From assembly GCA_013400975.1 (NCBI GenBank), contig WBMZ01009467.1, positions 1 to 64,000 on the forward strand: a stretch of DNA of 64,000 nt, given 5' to 3'. Source of the DNA: Atrichornis clamosus. Its lineage: Eukaryota; Chordata; Aves; Passeriformes; Menuridae. The number at the start of each line of letters is the position of its first letter. Position 1 is the first letter of the stretch. The position numbers were made by a program, and so were the translations under genes. The notes beneath the pieces are model-generated. The model made no database searches. It was given only the letters and a program-made list of their open reading frames with translations, and was not told the DNA's origin. Shown one piece after another: positions 10,696 through 23,290 of the stretch.

Positions 10696-12887
10696 GAGGA
10701 TGCTGTGAAACACAACATAAAATATTTTACAACCTGTGCTACCCCCACACACTAAAAGGAAGCATCAAATGAAACACATTTCTCCTTACATATGACCACC
10801 ATCTCGTGGCCCAAGAACTGATCGTATATTTTTTTTTTAAATGCCAGCAGAGACACGGTGTGACCCCTATTCCTATTCTGTTTAGACAGAGCTTAGTCCT
10901 CATCAGTCCTACATTTTGCTTATTAAGTAGCAAAAGGAGAAGAGAAAATGGTGCTTATCTATTACAAGTAGAATACCCATTTCAGGTGTGTTTTTTGGTA
11001 GCAGATCCTGAAGGAATGGGTTTGCATACCCTACTGATCTCAAATTGCAATGCCTTGCTTAATTGGGCACTGCCCATAATACATGACCAGATTCTGTAAT
11101 GTTAAAGATGTGTTAGATGGATGATTTAGAGACAGTACTTTCCATGCAGCAAGATCCATAAACAGTAGTAGCAGTGTTTTAACAGGTTAATAAATTCTTA
11201 TGCCAAAAATATCAGTTATATCTGATGTAACTGAACATTAGGAAAAAAAGCCATGTGGTTGTAGCAGAGGATGGGGAGACCGAATTTTTTTGCAGAAGGC
11301 AAATATTCTGGTGCCATATGGTGCAGAACTCCCTGGTGTCCCTAAGCTCAAATTAAAAGAAACTGGCTGCCTGATTTTCAACAGGGAAGTTTTGAATTTT
11401 GGAACTGCCGTACAAGTGTAACACCCATAGCCTTTGTGGGGATCTTGGTATGTGGGTTTCCCAATGAAAATAACAAAAACAGATTTTGAAAACAAGACAG
11501 TTCAAATGGAACCACCTGGAGTGGTAATTTCTACTGCAAAGGTTTAAAAGCTGGTGTTTACTTTGTATAGAACTGATTTTTTTTGAAGTCTGGTTCCCTA
11601 TGAAAATGTAACTTAACTGATCATACCACCTATATATTTCTCTTGGTCTCTAGATCTCTTCTTCTCCTACAATTTCCAAGAAAATAACTCAGAAGAGAGG
11701 GAAGAAACACCCCAAAGTTCTCAAATATTTATATCTGTAAATAATATATTTATATATAAAATATATATACCAGAGAGTCCACATGGATGATGATGATGAA
11801 TGCGTTCACTCTTGGGAAAAACTTTGATTAGTGTGTGCTCTTGAGACACCAGAGAATCTAACTGAGATACAAATCCACGGGAATATGAACTTCATTAGCT
11901 CCACTGCTTACTGAACTACATGTTTTATCAATCTGTGGTGTATTATTCTCAAACCAAACTGAAATGCAGTCCTGCTTATATTGCAGTAAGGTGATTACAG
12001 TGAATAAGTGCTTTCATGTGGAGAAAATGCCTGGTACTTACAAGCTCTTTAGACTAATGGAGGAAGGTGCAACATGAACCAATTTTTTGAAGATCAAGTC
12101 AGAAAAATTAGTAGAAAAGGAACAGATTTTTAACTGAGATAACAAGTAAATTTAGGAGCAGACAACTGAGTGGACATTCTCTGATTTTTTGTTTACTAAT
12201 CAGGACAGTGTTTCTTTTTGAAGGATAAACTTTAACCATAAACATGTTATTAAGTTCTATCTATATTAGCAGGATGAAATCTTCTCATCAGAAAGTTAAG
12301 ACAGATGGCAGCATGTTTCTTTCTGGCTTAAACTTTATGAGCAAGCAAGAGGTGGGCAGTGAGTGCCTTGTAGAGACACTGCCATCAGTGGAAATGGGAA
12401 GGAGGGAAATAATTTATCTGAATATAACTCCTTAAGGAACTATCCCTTGTGGAAGACAGGGCCCATCTATGCCTGTAGAATATTTACACTTGACAGATAC
12501 ATTTTAACAAATTTTGCTTTCATGATCAAAGGTGTTAAAATATTTTCAGCTGTCCTCATTTGAAAAAATCAACAAACACAGTGGTTAGACATAAGTATTT
12601 AAAAAGCAAGGTGGCCACCTTACTTTTTTTTTTCCTCACAGTTTTTAAGCTTAATTTCTGTTGGAGACTTCCAGGCAGATACTTAATGACATCAATATGA
12701 CCTCTTGCTTAGGGAACACCAACCTCTGAGTGGAACTCATTATGGAAAAGACAGACAAAATACATTCAGATTAATTGGATGAAGCAGCTATTGCAGGACT
12801 GATAAAGCCAATATGGTTATGCAATCTTGTCCTTTGCTTCAAATTTTGTTCAAATAGAAATATCTTGAGAAGAGCACTTAAAAACAA
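10696..12887. other. Intergenic spacer with an AT-rich simple run
   Basis: Mostly anonymous spacer. A TA-rich simple stretch lies at about 11728-11770 and a short (GAT)n run at about 11785-11800. No gene is supported. Confidence 0.5.
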
Positions 12888-12940
12888 ATGTGTATATGTG
12901 TGTATATATATATAGATATATATATAGATATGTATTTCGT
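12888..12940. repeat. (TG/TA)n dinucleotide microsatellite
   Basis: Alternating TG and TA dinucleotides with interspersed GATA-like interruptions make a compound microsatellite. Confidence 0.9.
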
Positions 12941-15900
12941 GTGCAACCAAAAAATTTGTTTGCCTTCAGTGGGAGTCAGGCTGTTTCTTAAATCTAGCAC
13001 AGCCCTTTACTGAAGAATTCACCAGTACTCACAGTGTATTTGACTTTTCTATGCTTCCCCCATGATCCTGAATGCCATCCTGTAGCAACAGCAGGATTTA
13101 TCCTCTCAGAGCCCACACCGATTTATTGACTAGATATACATTAACCTCACTGCAGAGAAGAGGTGTGAGGCTGGGACTGGGAAATCAGGCTCAGAATGCT
13201 GCAGTGGGCGAGCTAAGGACACCTGTGGTCAGAGATGGGAGAACTTGCGCAGTTTCTGTGTAGCCACAGGCACTAAGGTCACAGCACTATGACTCATGGT
13301 GCCTATCACAACTTGCCAAACACTCAGACTTAGCTGCTGGTGGCAGCATGGGAAGTTTGGGGCTAATCTTCCAAGTGGAAGAGAAGAAACAGATCGTGAT
13401 TTTCCAGGTCAGGGAAGCTGTTCCTGTCATGTTCAAAGGGGAGTTATTTTGGCACTCAGCTTTCCTGCAACAGAAAATGTCAAAAGCTACATGGAAATAT
13501 CTGGGACCAGAGGGAGAACCTGCTGCGTGAAAGATCTCTACTCAGGACTGATATCACTTTCCAAGGGGATTACCTGTTCAGTTGAATTCTTTGCCCTCAG
13601 CCCTGTGAAAGCCCACAGGGGGAAAAAAGTCACTGCAACACAGGGCAGTTTTATATCCAAATAATAATATCTTTTGTCAGGCTTTCCTGGAAAAGCTGGA
13701 CTACACCATCAGAAATTAGAGGCACCTCAGAGTGCTTAAGGAAAATGTCCAATAGGGACATAACTCTGTTACAGGTTATGGCAGTGCTTCAATTGTCTGT
13801 GCATGGAGTGGACCCTCAAACAGAGCAAGGGCATGGTAAAAGGAGCAGAACTGTCTAAAGAAGCTAAATACATCAGGAATGACTCTGTGAATTTCAAGCA
13901 GGGATGAGCTCCTAACGCAGTATGTTAAACCAATATCAGTCCTGGTCATTTGTTGCTTAATATTTGAGAGAGAGTTATGTGAGAATCATGTCTGGTTGTC
14001 ATGCCACATGCTAAACCCATTGCTAAGGATGACTGGGAAACACGAAAAGCAATGCACCAGTGTTTTGCTTGCACTCCTTAAGGTTGTCTCAGAGTTTAGA
14101 GACTGGTTTTTGGGGAGGAATGAATTTTATCTGCGCACAGATGAAAGTTGATGGATGACTTACCTACCTGCAAGACCCCAAGGCCCATCATGAAAGCCTC
14201 CAAGCTGGTGAAATATCTTTGTAAAAGCTGCTGGCTGTATAGATACCTTCTGCTGCTGGAAGGCCCAACTGCCTTAAGAACCCCTGCTGGAAGTCAGGCT
14301 TCTGGAGGTAGAGCAACAGTGCCGCTTTCATTCTTTAAAGATGCCTTTGTATTTAGAAATTTCATGACCTTCAATCTGATGATCTCTGTGTCAATGTGCT
14401 GGGGTTCTGGGGAAGGCCATATCCTTGGAAATGCGAAGGTCCGAAAGAGTATCTCTCCAACTGCTGTTGATCAGACCCTATGTTCTCATGTTGATGGCTT
14501 TGGCCTCATGGTGCCTGCCAAGGCTTTTCCTAAAGGACACCAAAGATCTCCCTCCTGTGTCAATCAAACTCCACAGTCAGTCCCTTCTGCAATTTGCAGT
14601 GATACATGGCTGGCACTCCGTCAAAAGTCCACTTGATGGAAACTGTGGTTATTGTCACAATCCAAGCTCTTTCCTCTACAAGGCACTACACATACCTTGT
14701 TCAGAGTGGTGCACAGCAAACAGCTTGTGCAAGACACTTAAGAGGCTTCTACTCCCAGGGTCATATTTTCTGAAAGCTTCTGCAAAGAATAGACAGTTTA
14801 AAATTGTCCTTAAAAAAAAAAAAAGAAAGAAAAAAAGAAAGCAAGAGAGAGACAGAGAGATGTCCCTGTCTTTAAGTAGTCTTAGTGCTGGAAAAATTTA
14901 TAAGTATTTCTTTTATCAGGATTATTTCGTGGTCTGGCAGAGTCCCTTTAAATGCTGGCAGTAAGTCTTCATTGCCCTTGCTGTCTGTCACCTCCAGAAT
15001 ACTCATCAGCAACTGCAGCTACCTATCAGCTGTTACAGAACCATCTGTGCAGCCTTTGATTATGTTTTTTTTTTTTCTTCCAGATTGCTACCATCCTTCT
15101 GGAAAGAGAGAAAGGGACAAAATGTTACAGTGATGCTACACAGTCGTGCAATACATTGTGAATAGCTACAGTGTAAATGAGACAGTTTAGGGTAATGGCT
15201 GCTGACACCTCAGGCAATCAATCCACAGTCCCCAAGTCTGCAAAGTCAGGATGATAACAATTCTTGTGGTATGTGACAGACAAATACTTAAATCCATGGA
15301 AAACTCTCTCTGAATGTGAAATCTGATTTCTTTGAAACCTTATTCAGTTTTGGAGGGGCTGAAGCTCAGAATCTGAGACTATTTTATTTGTTTCCATTTT
15401 GGTGATTTCAGTATCATCTTGAACTTACTCTGAAGCCTGGAAATCTGTAATGAAAATCCAATTTGGAATGTAATTTTATGGATCACATTGATCTCTAATT
15501 GCCCTCTCTTTTTCTACTTGCAAACAGAAAGAAAACATTACTTGTACTTGTATTGATGGGTACAACTTGTTTCAAAGACTCCGATTACTTCTGTCCATCT
15601 TTCTGTTAGAAGCTTATCTCATCATTTAAAAAAAAAGAGACATAAGAGTCTTTGAGGATCAAAATTCAAGAGCAGTCACACAGATCACTGATGATTTAAA
15701 TCAGAAAAAAATAGGAGAATTTTGAAGAAAATAGATGCAGAGTTTCAGTGAGAAAAAGATGCAACCCTTATGTAGGTTTGCAATGTCAGCTAAAAATAAC
15801 ATTTTTGTGGTCAAATGCATGTTTAGTTAATTAGATCATTTGATTCACAGAATATTAGTTTGAATAAATACAGGGCTCCAGATCTCTCCGGAGCTCATTC

Positions 15901-18017
15901 CCTTTTGTCCTCAGGGAAGTACCCACATGATGTAATCCCAGTGAAGACAGCAGCTTTGCCTGGGTCCCTGGGGCATGATGCTCATCCCTCAGCACACATG
16001 AGTGCATGAAGTTCCTTACTGACTGCCATCCTGAGAATCTGCTAATTCAATTTTTCAGCATCTTCCAGCATTCTCTCTGATCCTATAAGTCTTGAGAGTT
16101 CAGGGAGTTAATGTGTTCTCTGCAAGAGGTGATTATTGAATTAATTAGTCATGCTCCAAAGCTTTATATGGAAGCATTTAACAGTCAAAAGTTAAAATGC
16201 AACTTGCTAGAATTACGTCAAAGTGACCCCACAAGTAAAACCTTTGCCGGGGTTGCTCACCACAGGAAAAGTGATTCTCTCTCTGGCCACAGGGAGCCAC
16301 ACGGCCACTGCTGTGAGCCCAGGGAAGAAAGCAAGGGAGGGCAAAATCTGTCGAGTCTGTGAACTCCCTGCCAGGGCACCTTGCAACAGGGCTTGCTCCC
16401 TCCTTGAGGTTACCCCACCAGTTATACCTGGGCTCCCATTAGCTGTTTTCTCACCAGCACCTGCTGAGATCTTGCACTGTTTTTAGCCAGGCACATAGAA
16501 TGCATGGATAGCAAAATACTTGTACACAGAGTAACTAGTGCAGACTATCATTGTAATTTCTAAATTCCTTTTTGTCCGCCATTTTAAGGTCACTTTGCAA
16601 GATGGAGAACGACCATTAATCTGTGAAACTTTAAGCAACAACAGCAGTTGCTTGACCTCAGAGAGTAATCCAGGTTTTGTGTAATCACCCCGAATATATG
16701 ATTCTTAAACATGTAATTCTCTCTGTACCTGTAGCATTCTCACCAGTAACATCACAGATCAGAAGGCCTAGTCCATACATCTAAGATAGTTCTGGCATTA
16801 ATGTACAGATCTGGTAGCACTCAGCTTCATCAAGAAAAGCTCCTGTAGATCCTCAAGTGAGGCAATTAAAAAAACACTTAAGCAAACCAGCAACTTGATA
16901 GAATGGCATCCAGGGAATTATTAAGGTCCACCAAGGGATGTTTCCCTTGTTTTCAGTATGTCCTTATCTTTTCCTTTCTCTAGACACAATATGTGCACTA
17001 CAAAGGTAGAAACAAACTCCTTTGGGGATTTTAATTCTAACTAGGCATCTTAAATAGATAATCTTTCATTTATTCAGATACTTAACGCTCATTGTCATGC
17101 AATCTCATTTATCAAGTGTGTAAACACGTTGGGATACTGCTTCAGAGTTCAAATATTGAGATAGTTTGGACTAGAAGGTCTGCTGCACTGATTCTCACTG
17201 TGCCAGAGTAGAGGAGAAGTGCTGATAATGCCATGGACCTGCCTGGTGTCACATGCCAAGTTAATTGTTGATCCAGAAACCGAGCCTGCTAATGCTGAAT
17301 TTCAGCCTGTTGTCCCATCTACTGTTTTCTGCTGCTCTCAAATCAGAAGTAGAGCTGCTTGAAGGTCAGATTTGGTCTGTGAAACCAAATTACATTTTCT
17401 TAGACCAAACATAGCCTCATCTCCAAACATCCCCAGCTTTGTCTGAAAGCTGATACTTCCAAAATGAAGAGCTCCCTGTTTCATGTATCTAGGGGAGATA
17501 AAGTGCATAGCACAAGGGCTATTCCTTGGAGGACTTTAAAAACACTCTTTGACCAAATGATATTTGACATTTCCTTTGCCACTCTGCAAGGCTCCTCAGA
17601 GAGCTGAGCTACTCTCATTTCTGCCACAGAGGTAAAGCCACCATTTCACTTCCCTCAAGCTAAACAGTGTATGATGGGCAACAATTCAGAATTAATTTGA
17701 CAGTAATGGAGTTGACAACTATTACTGTGAGGTATTTCTGCTATGAACATTGTCATCCTGTCCTCATTTCACACATACCCCACATCTCCCCCCAAGTTTT
17801 GGTGTTCCAAGGAACCTCTGAGCGGCAGACAACCCCATATACAATGCATACACATTTATACTGCTGTCCAGGCACAGCACCAACTTTGGACTTGGCTTCT
17901 TTGGATACAGCAGCTCTAGCTTGGAGATGGAAAACAGCCACATCAGCATGGGGCTGCAAAGTGCAGGACACACACAGGTCCATGGGAAGTGGCAATTCCT
18001 TCTAAAGAGGAGTCAAG
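12941..18017. other. Intergenic spacer
   Basis: Anonymous spacer. An A/G-rich low-complexity run (A-tract then GAAA and GA units) lies at about 14811-14862. Overlapping frames at 14148-14636 and 14425-14964 have no recognised family, and the latter ends in a Lys-rich stretch encoded by that run. I see no RNA gene. Confidence 0.5.
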
Positions 18018-18100
18018 CCTAAACTCATAGACTAATTTTAGTTGGAATGGATTTTTGGAGATCATGCGGTACACCTTGCTCAAATCATAGAAGAGCTAAA
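18018..18100 (-). mobile_element. Degraded CR1-like 3' fragment, antisense
   Basis: On the plus strand the order 'actcatagac', 'gttggaatgg', 'ggagatcatg', 'accttgctcaaa' parallels the reverse complement of a CR1 3' end. Many mismatches suggest an old copy. The match is from memory of the consensus and is short. Confidence 0.5.
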
Positions 18101-21100
18101 GAAAGAAAACTTTTTATTTTCTGGCTCTCTTTCTAATTAAAGTCAAAATAAATGGGCGGTGAGAGGATGCTTTCTGTGTACATAGCTAGAAAAACCAGGG
18201 CAGGTTAAATTCAAAATATGCACAATTCCTTTCTAACACAGGCAGAATGAATAGCACTGAGGCCAATATAATAATAAAAAGACACTAATGGCTACAATCA
18301 CTATGCAGTATCAGAATGGATCCTCTCCCTATCTACAGTGATTTGATGTATTAATACACGCACATTGTAGTTTAGGTTTTGCAACCCTGAGAAGTAAGGC
18401 AAAGTCCTGAAATAATGAATGGCATAGGGTGAAGAAAGCTGAGCAGCAGTGTCTTTATGCCACACTCGAAACAGCTTCACTTCACTTCTCTTCCCTTTCT
18501 AAAGTGAAATTCAATTTCAACCTGCCTCGTGTGAGCTTGGCTCCTGCCATGCCGGATATCCCTGCTCTGCAGAGAGCTTCATTCCACCCGGCCTGTTGCA
18601 CTTACCCACAGGAAGCATGGCACAGAGCTGCTCCAGGCTCGCTGCCAGTGACTGGGACACGGCCTCTCCTTGATCCTGACCTGCTGGACATAATGAGTTT
18701 GTGCCCTTCCTGTGGAGAGCCAGGCTAAAGACAGATGCTGGAGCTGGCCACTGGAGGAACCCAAACATGGCAGAAATGCCAAGATGTGTGAGGACAGGCA
18801 TTGCAAGCAAGGCAGAAGCAGGTAAGAGTGTTCAGGAGAATAGGATTTGGCCTGCTCTGCTCCTAATTCTTTGCCCTCTTAGCTTCCTGTTAGCTCAGAA
18901 AACATTTTGGGGTTATTTATATTTTTACAAAAAAATCCCCATGGACAGGTTCCTATCCAGCTGATGAAAGACATTTCCTTAACTTTTAACATCTCAACAG
19001 CTGACTTTGTAACATCAGAACTTAATGTTCTACTAAGGTATTAACACAAAGTCTCAGCTCCATTCAAGTCAATAGGAGTCTCATCTCTGACTTCACTCTG
19101 AGTAGCTGGTGTAGGGCTATTTTAGTAACTAGCCATATATCACAGCAAGTATCATAAAAAGATGTCATGTATAACAATCCATTTGAGTATGCTACTTGGA
19201 AAGCTTCAGGAAAGAAGATGATTCCAGGGAGCTTCTGTAACTTCTACAAGAATAACAACATCGCCTACGTTGTCTAATCTAACAAACAACGTTTGCCAGT
19301 TCCAGGTAGCAAATATTTCAGTAGACTCAACAAGAACACAGTCATGGAGCTCCAGTTTTAAGTCCTTCCTTTCCTTTAAATACGGGTAACAGGAACATCA
19401 GTTATCCACATGCTGCAGTTTAAAAAGGGATGGTTTGTTTTCACTGAAACCCTCCCTGTTGGTTTTCCTGTGTGGCCGTGGGCAAGTCAGGCACAGTGGC
19501 TGTGTGTCACTTCTGTTTCTCTGGAATGAAATGAGCTCTGCTACCAACTTCTCAGGAGACAGGTACTGATTAAGATTTTGATCTTTTGAGGAGCTGCAGC
19601 ACAGAAGAGCGAGATGCTTTCATTATTAATATTCTCATACATTTTTCCTGTAGTAATTTATTCCATGAGCCAAGAATTATTTCTCAAAGAAATGTAGAAG
19701 ATAAACCCTCTCGAGCTGTTCTGTGAGCAACAAAGCCAACAAATGCTGTATTCCTACAACTTTGAGTTGTCTCCTGAACTCTGCTTCCTCCTCCCACAGT
19801 GGCAGCTGTGCTGCATATTCCCTGCAACACCCCCTGGGTATGGACAGCACACACTGCAGTCACCGTGCAGCCATCACAGACAGGCCAGCTGACCAGGTTA
19901 AATAAAATGCCTGAATTCTGCCTCCTTTTTTTCTCACATGGGAGTTATTAGCTGGCGAGCCTGCCCTCTGTGTAGCTATCATTTTTTGTCAGTAAAAAAC
20001 CCTCTTAGGATCACACTTGAGACTTCTGCAGGATTTAAATGCAGCTGAGGACTGCCAATAGACCTGAGATCTGTGGCGTAGAGTAACAACAGATGGATCA
20101 ACCAAAAAAATCTTCTTCTTTAGGAAACTGGGGATGTTTCTCCCATCCCTAAGTGTGGGATGAAAATGCAATATCAAAACTCTGAGACAACCTTTTGTTT
20201 TATGGCAGTCAAGTGCAATACAATAATCTAAGGGCATTTTCATGTTTTAAAGATAATTTCCCTATGTTGTCATGACAAGGTTAAATCCTTTTTTGTGTTC
20301 TAGATAAGCATTTAACAATCTTGTATCTTAATATAATCATTATGGATTTTTAAACCTCTTGGTTTGGGGGTAATTCAACATTCCTATAGTGTATTTTATT
20401 GCAAATCGCTAATATGGTGGAGTGGATAGTGACCATAATTTGGCTAAAGTTTCATAAGGAAAAATGTCATATATGAATAAACTGCATTTTGAATGCCTTG
20501 AAAATATAAAGTATTGAGCCTAATTCTACAGCTGTCCTTTTTACAATTGAATTTAGCTTTTTGGCCTCAAAATCAGTATTCCATGAAGTCACAGGCTGAT
20601 AAAAGAAGTGTAGGTAAAAGTAGAAGAAAAGAAGACGCCTGTTCTTTGGCCTGGCTAACTGCAGACAGTCCAAATAGTTATTTTAATACGTCTTACTCTT
20701 TTAGGAGAATTACAGTGTCACACATTTGTGCTTACAGCACTAGCACTGTCAGGAAGGTCATAGGTAAGCTCAGTTTTTAATTTGAGTGTGGTTTTACTGA
20801 GCTAACAGGAGCACCCAGGAAAGCCAACAGCTGTACAGACATCAAAAGGGAGCAGTGCTCCTGCGAGAGTGCCAGAGCAGTAAGGATGATGTTGTCATCT
20901 CAGTTAACTCAGCCAATGTAGAATGTTGTTTGTGGAGGTTAAGTGCTAAGCCAGTGTGTGCAGTTGGATGTGGCCAAGGACTCACCTGAGAAGCAAAGGA
21001 GCAAGGGTACAATTTAAAATGACATTAGACTTTCAATATGAACTTTTGGGGGTACAAACACTATAATTTCTTATTTCTCTTACATTAATGTCTCTAGTAG

Positions 21101-23252
21101 AAATTGTCTTACAATCACTTCCTTACATGTTTAGCACACTTACTGTGCCCTGTTGCTTGCTTTGCTGCTATGTAGTCTGTCAAAAAATCTAAAAATGAAT
21201 TCTTAACTTTCTATAGATCATTGCAACTACATGGATATGACTCAACCAAGATTGTATGAAGAGCCAGTATCTTTTACTATTCAGTCTAGTAAAACACATT
21301 TCTTTTCCCAAGAGCTCTTTACTAATGTCTTTAATGGAAAAACACACCATATAATTATGTGACTCCTAATTAACAAGAACTGACTCTGAATTCTTCTACC
21401 AAAGACATGCTGGCCTGCACAGCTCTAAACTGACAACTTTAACTCAGTATCTTCAGTAAAGGTGAGACCATCTGCTCTGTGCTTCTCAGTGGTACAGATC
21501 ATTGACTTCTGCACAGTCCCTGTGATATCCATCAATCCTGTCTCCTGTTGGCTCACACAGACAGCTTAGTCAGCTCCATGAAAGGTTTCATTTTTTAGAT
21601 GAAAAATTCAGATGGAGATTGCTGCTTTAGCTGTCTGTAGTTCAACTGCCTGTGAAAAATAGCAATGTCCCCTAATATTCATTGTTTGGATAGTACTGGT
21701 GTACTGGAGTGATAATCAAAGTAAGATCAATTGTAATTTCGACTGAAAATAGGGTACCTGTATCTAGAGGATCTAAGGACACAGTTTGTGGTTGCATGGG
21801 ACCTCCAGAAGAAAAAGGAAGCTTAGAAGACCACAAGGTGCAGGACTCCAGTTTAAACCTCATTTGAAATGGAGTTGTTGGTCCTGTGTTTCTGAGGGGA
21901 AAGTCATATTGGTCACATCCAATGGGAAACATTGCCCCATTACTTAACCTCTATAGTTTCACTTTAGACACTTTAGAATCACCGAATTTGGTGTCTGTTT
22001 GATCCATCCACAAGCTAATTCAGCATATTGTGCTGGCAGAAAATAGCTAGTTTTGGTTTGTGTGGGCATAAGGCTTTTGTCAATGTTATTCTGTGCAGAA
22101 CACAAAAGCACAGGGAGGCAAAGTGACCTGGCAGGCCAGAGGGGCACAGCTCCCAAGTCTTTTCCAATGCCAGTCCAATAGACTGACCACAAGGCTTCAT
22201 GTGTTCCTTAAAATACTGAAATGGTCTCCAACATTGCAGTGTCAAAATCAATAGCATTCTGATGAATTGGGACATTGATTTTCTTCTCCCTCCCCCCTTT
22301 CCACCTTTTTGATCTCTTTCTGCTGGTATACTAAATTTGTTTTGAGGTTTCGGACAAATTTGGAATGTTTTCGTTTTTAATTTTAATTAGTTGACATCAG
22401 AGGACCTGACCTCTTTTATAATAACTGGAAGGGTTGAATAATAGAGGTCTGAGTAGTCAAGGTCAAAATATGTTGCTTAATGTACATTTTAAAGTTATCT
22501 AATCCCAACTCTATACACCACAGATGTTAAACTACAAAATCTTTAGAACCCAAAGATCCATTTTTTCTCTGTGACCAAATTAAACACTTTTAAAATTGAA
22601 AATTATTAATGGCACAGTTGCCTAACATTGCATGCCGTAGCAGTGCATCTGCTGGTGTTTAGGTCTGTTCACATCAGCAATAATACTTCGGATAAAGCTG
22701 CTTCTGTCTTTAATACAGGATCTGTAATGTCACGGGAGGTTCAATGTCTGCACCACAAGCACAGTTACATAATGATGCCTCACCCACAGCATCTACTGGT
22801 GTGCATCAGCCCACAAGGACGAGAGGCATGTGCTTAGAGGGATCAATGTGCCTGTTAACACATTGCATCAGAGATGAACAGGCACCTCCTGGAAATGGAT
22901 CCCAGGAGCAGGTAGCCTGGTTGGCTTAAGGCACTGTTACCTTTCTTCCTGACACTGAGAACGTGATCATCTCTGCTTGGTTACGCTAATCTGTTCTGAA
23001 AGCTTGATACAATTTGTCAGAACAGGCTATTGCCCCATTACAACAACTCTTAACTCGGGGTGCTACTCCTGCAGCAATGGATTTAGGACAGAAAAAGGGA
23101 GAAATTGGCCTACACACAGAGCTACACAGCAGTTCGTGGTAGTGCTTACAACTACAACCAGTGCATCTGGAGATTTCGGAGGAAGCTAAATAAGTGTGCT
23201 TTCACGTGCATGAGCCAGTTTAACTAAACCACGGCAAGCTTGCACGTATGTA
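18101..23252. other. Intergenic spacer
   Basis: A 5 kb stretch without a gene that I can support. Frames of 60-100 codons occur on both strands at 18.4-19.0 kb in a slightly GC-richer segment, overlapping each other, which argues for chance. No microsatellite of note. Confidence 0.5.
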
Positions 23253-23290
23253 CACAAGGTCTTTTCCAACCCTAATGATTCTATGATGAT
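23253..23290 (+). mobile_element. CR1 LINE, extreme 3' tail
   Basis: The sequence 'ggtcttttccaaccctaatg' followed by 'attctatgatgat' is the classic avian CR1 3' terminus with its ATTCTATG-type repeat. Only about 38 bases remain recognisable. Confidence 0.8.

Noticed and set aside
14148..14964. Overlapping plus-strand frames of 162 and 179 codons
   Set aside because: Different frames over the same DNA, no recognisable family, and the second ends in residues encoded by an A/G-rich simple run.
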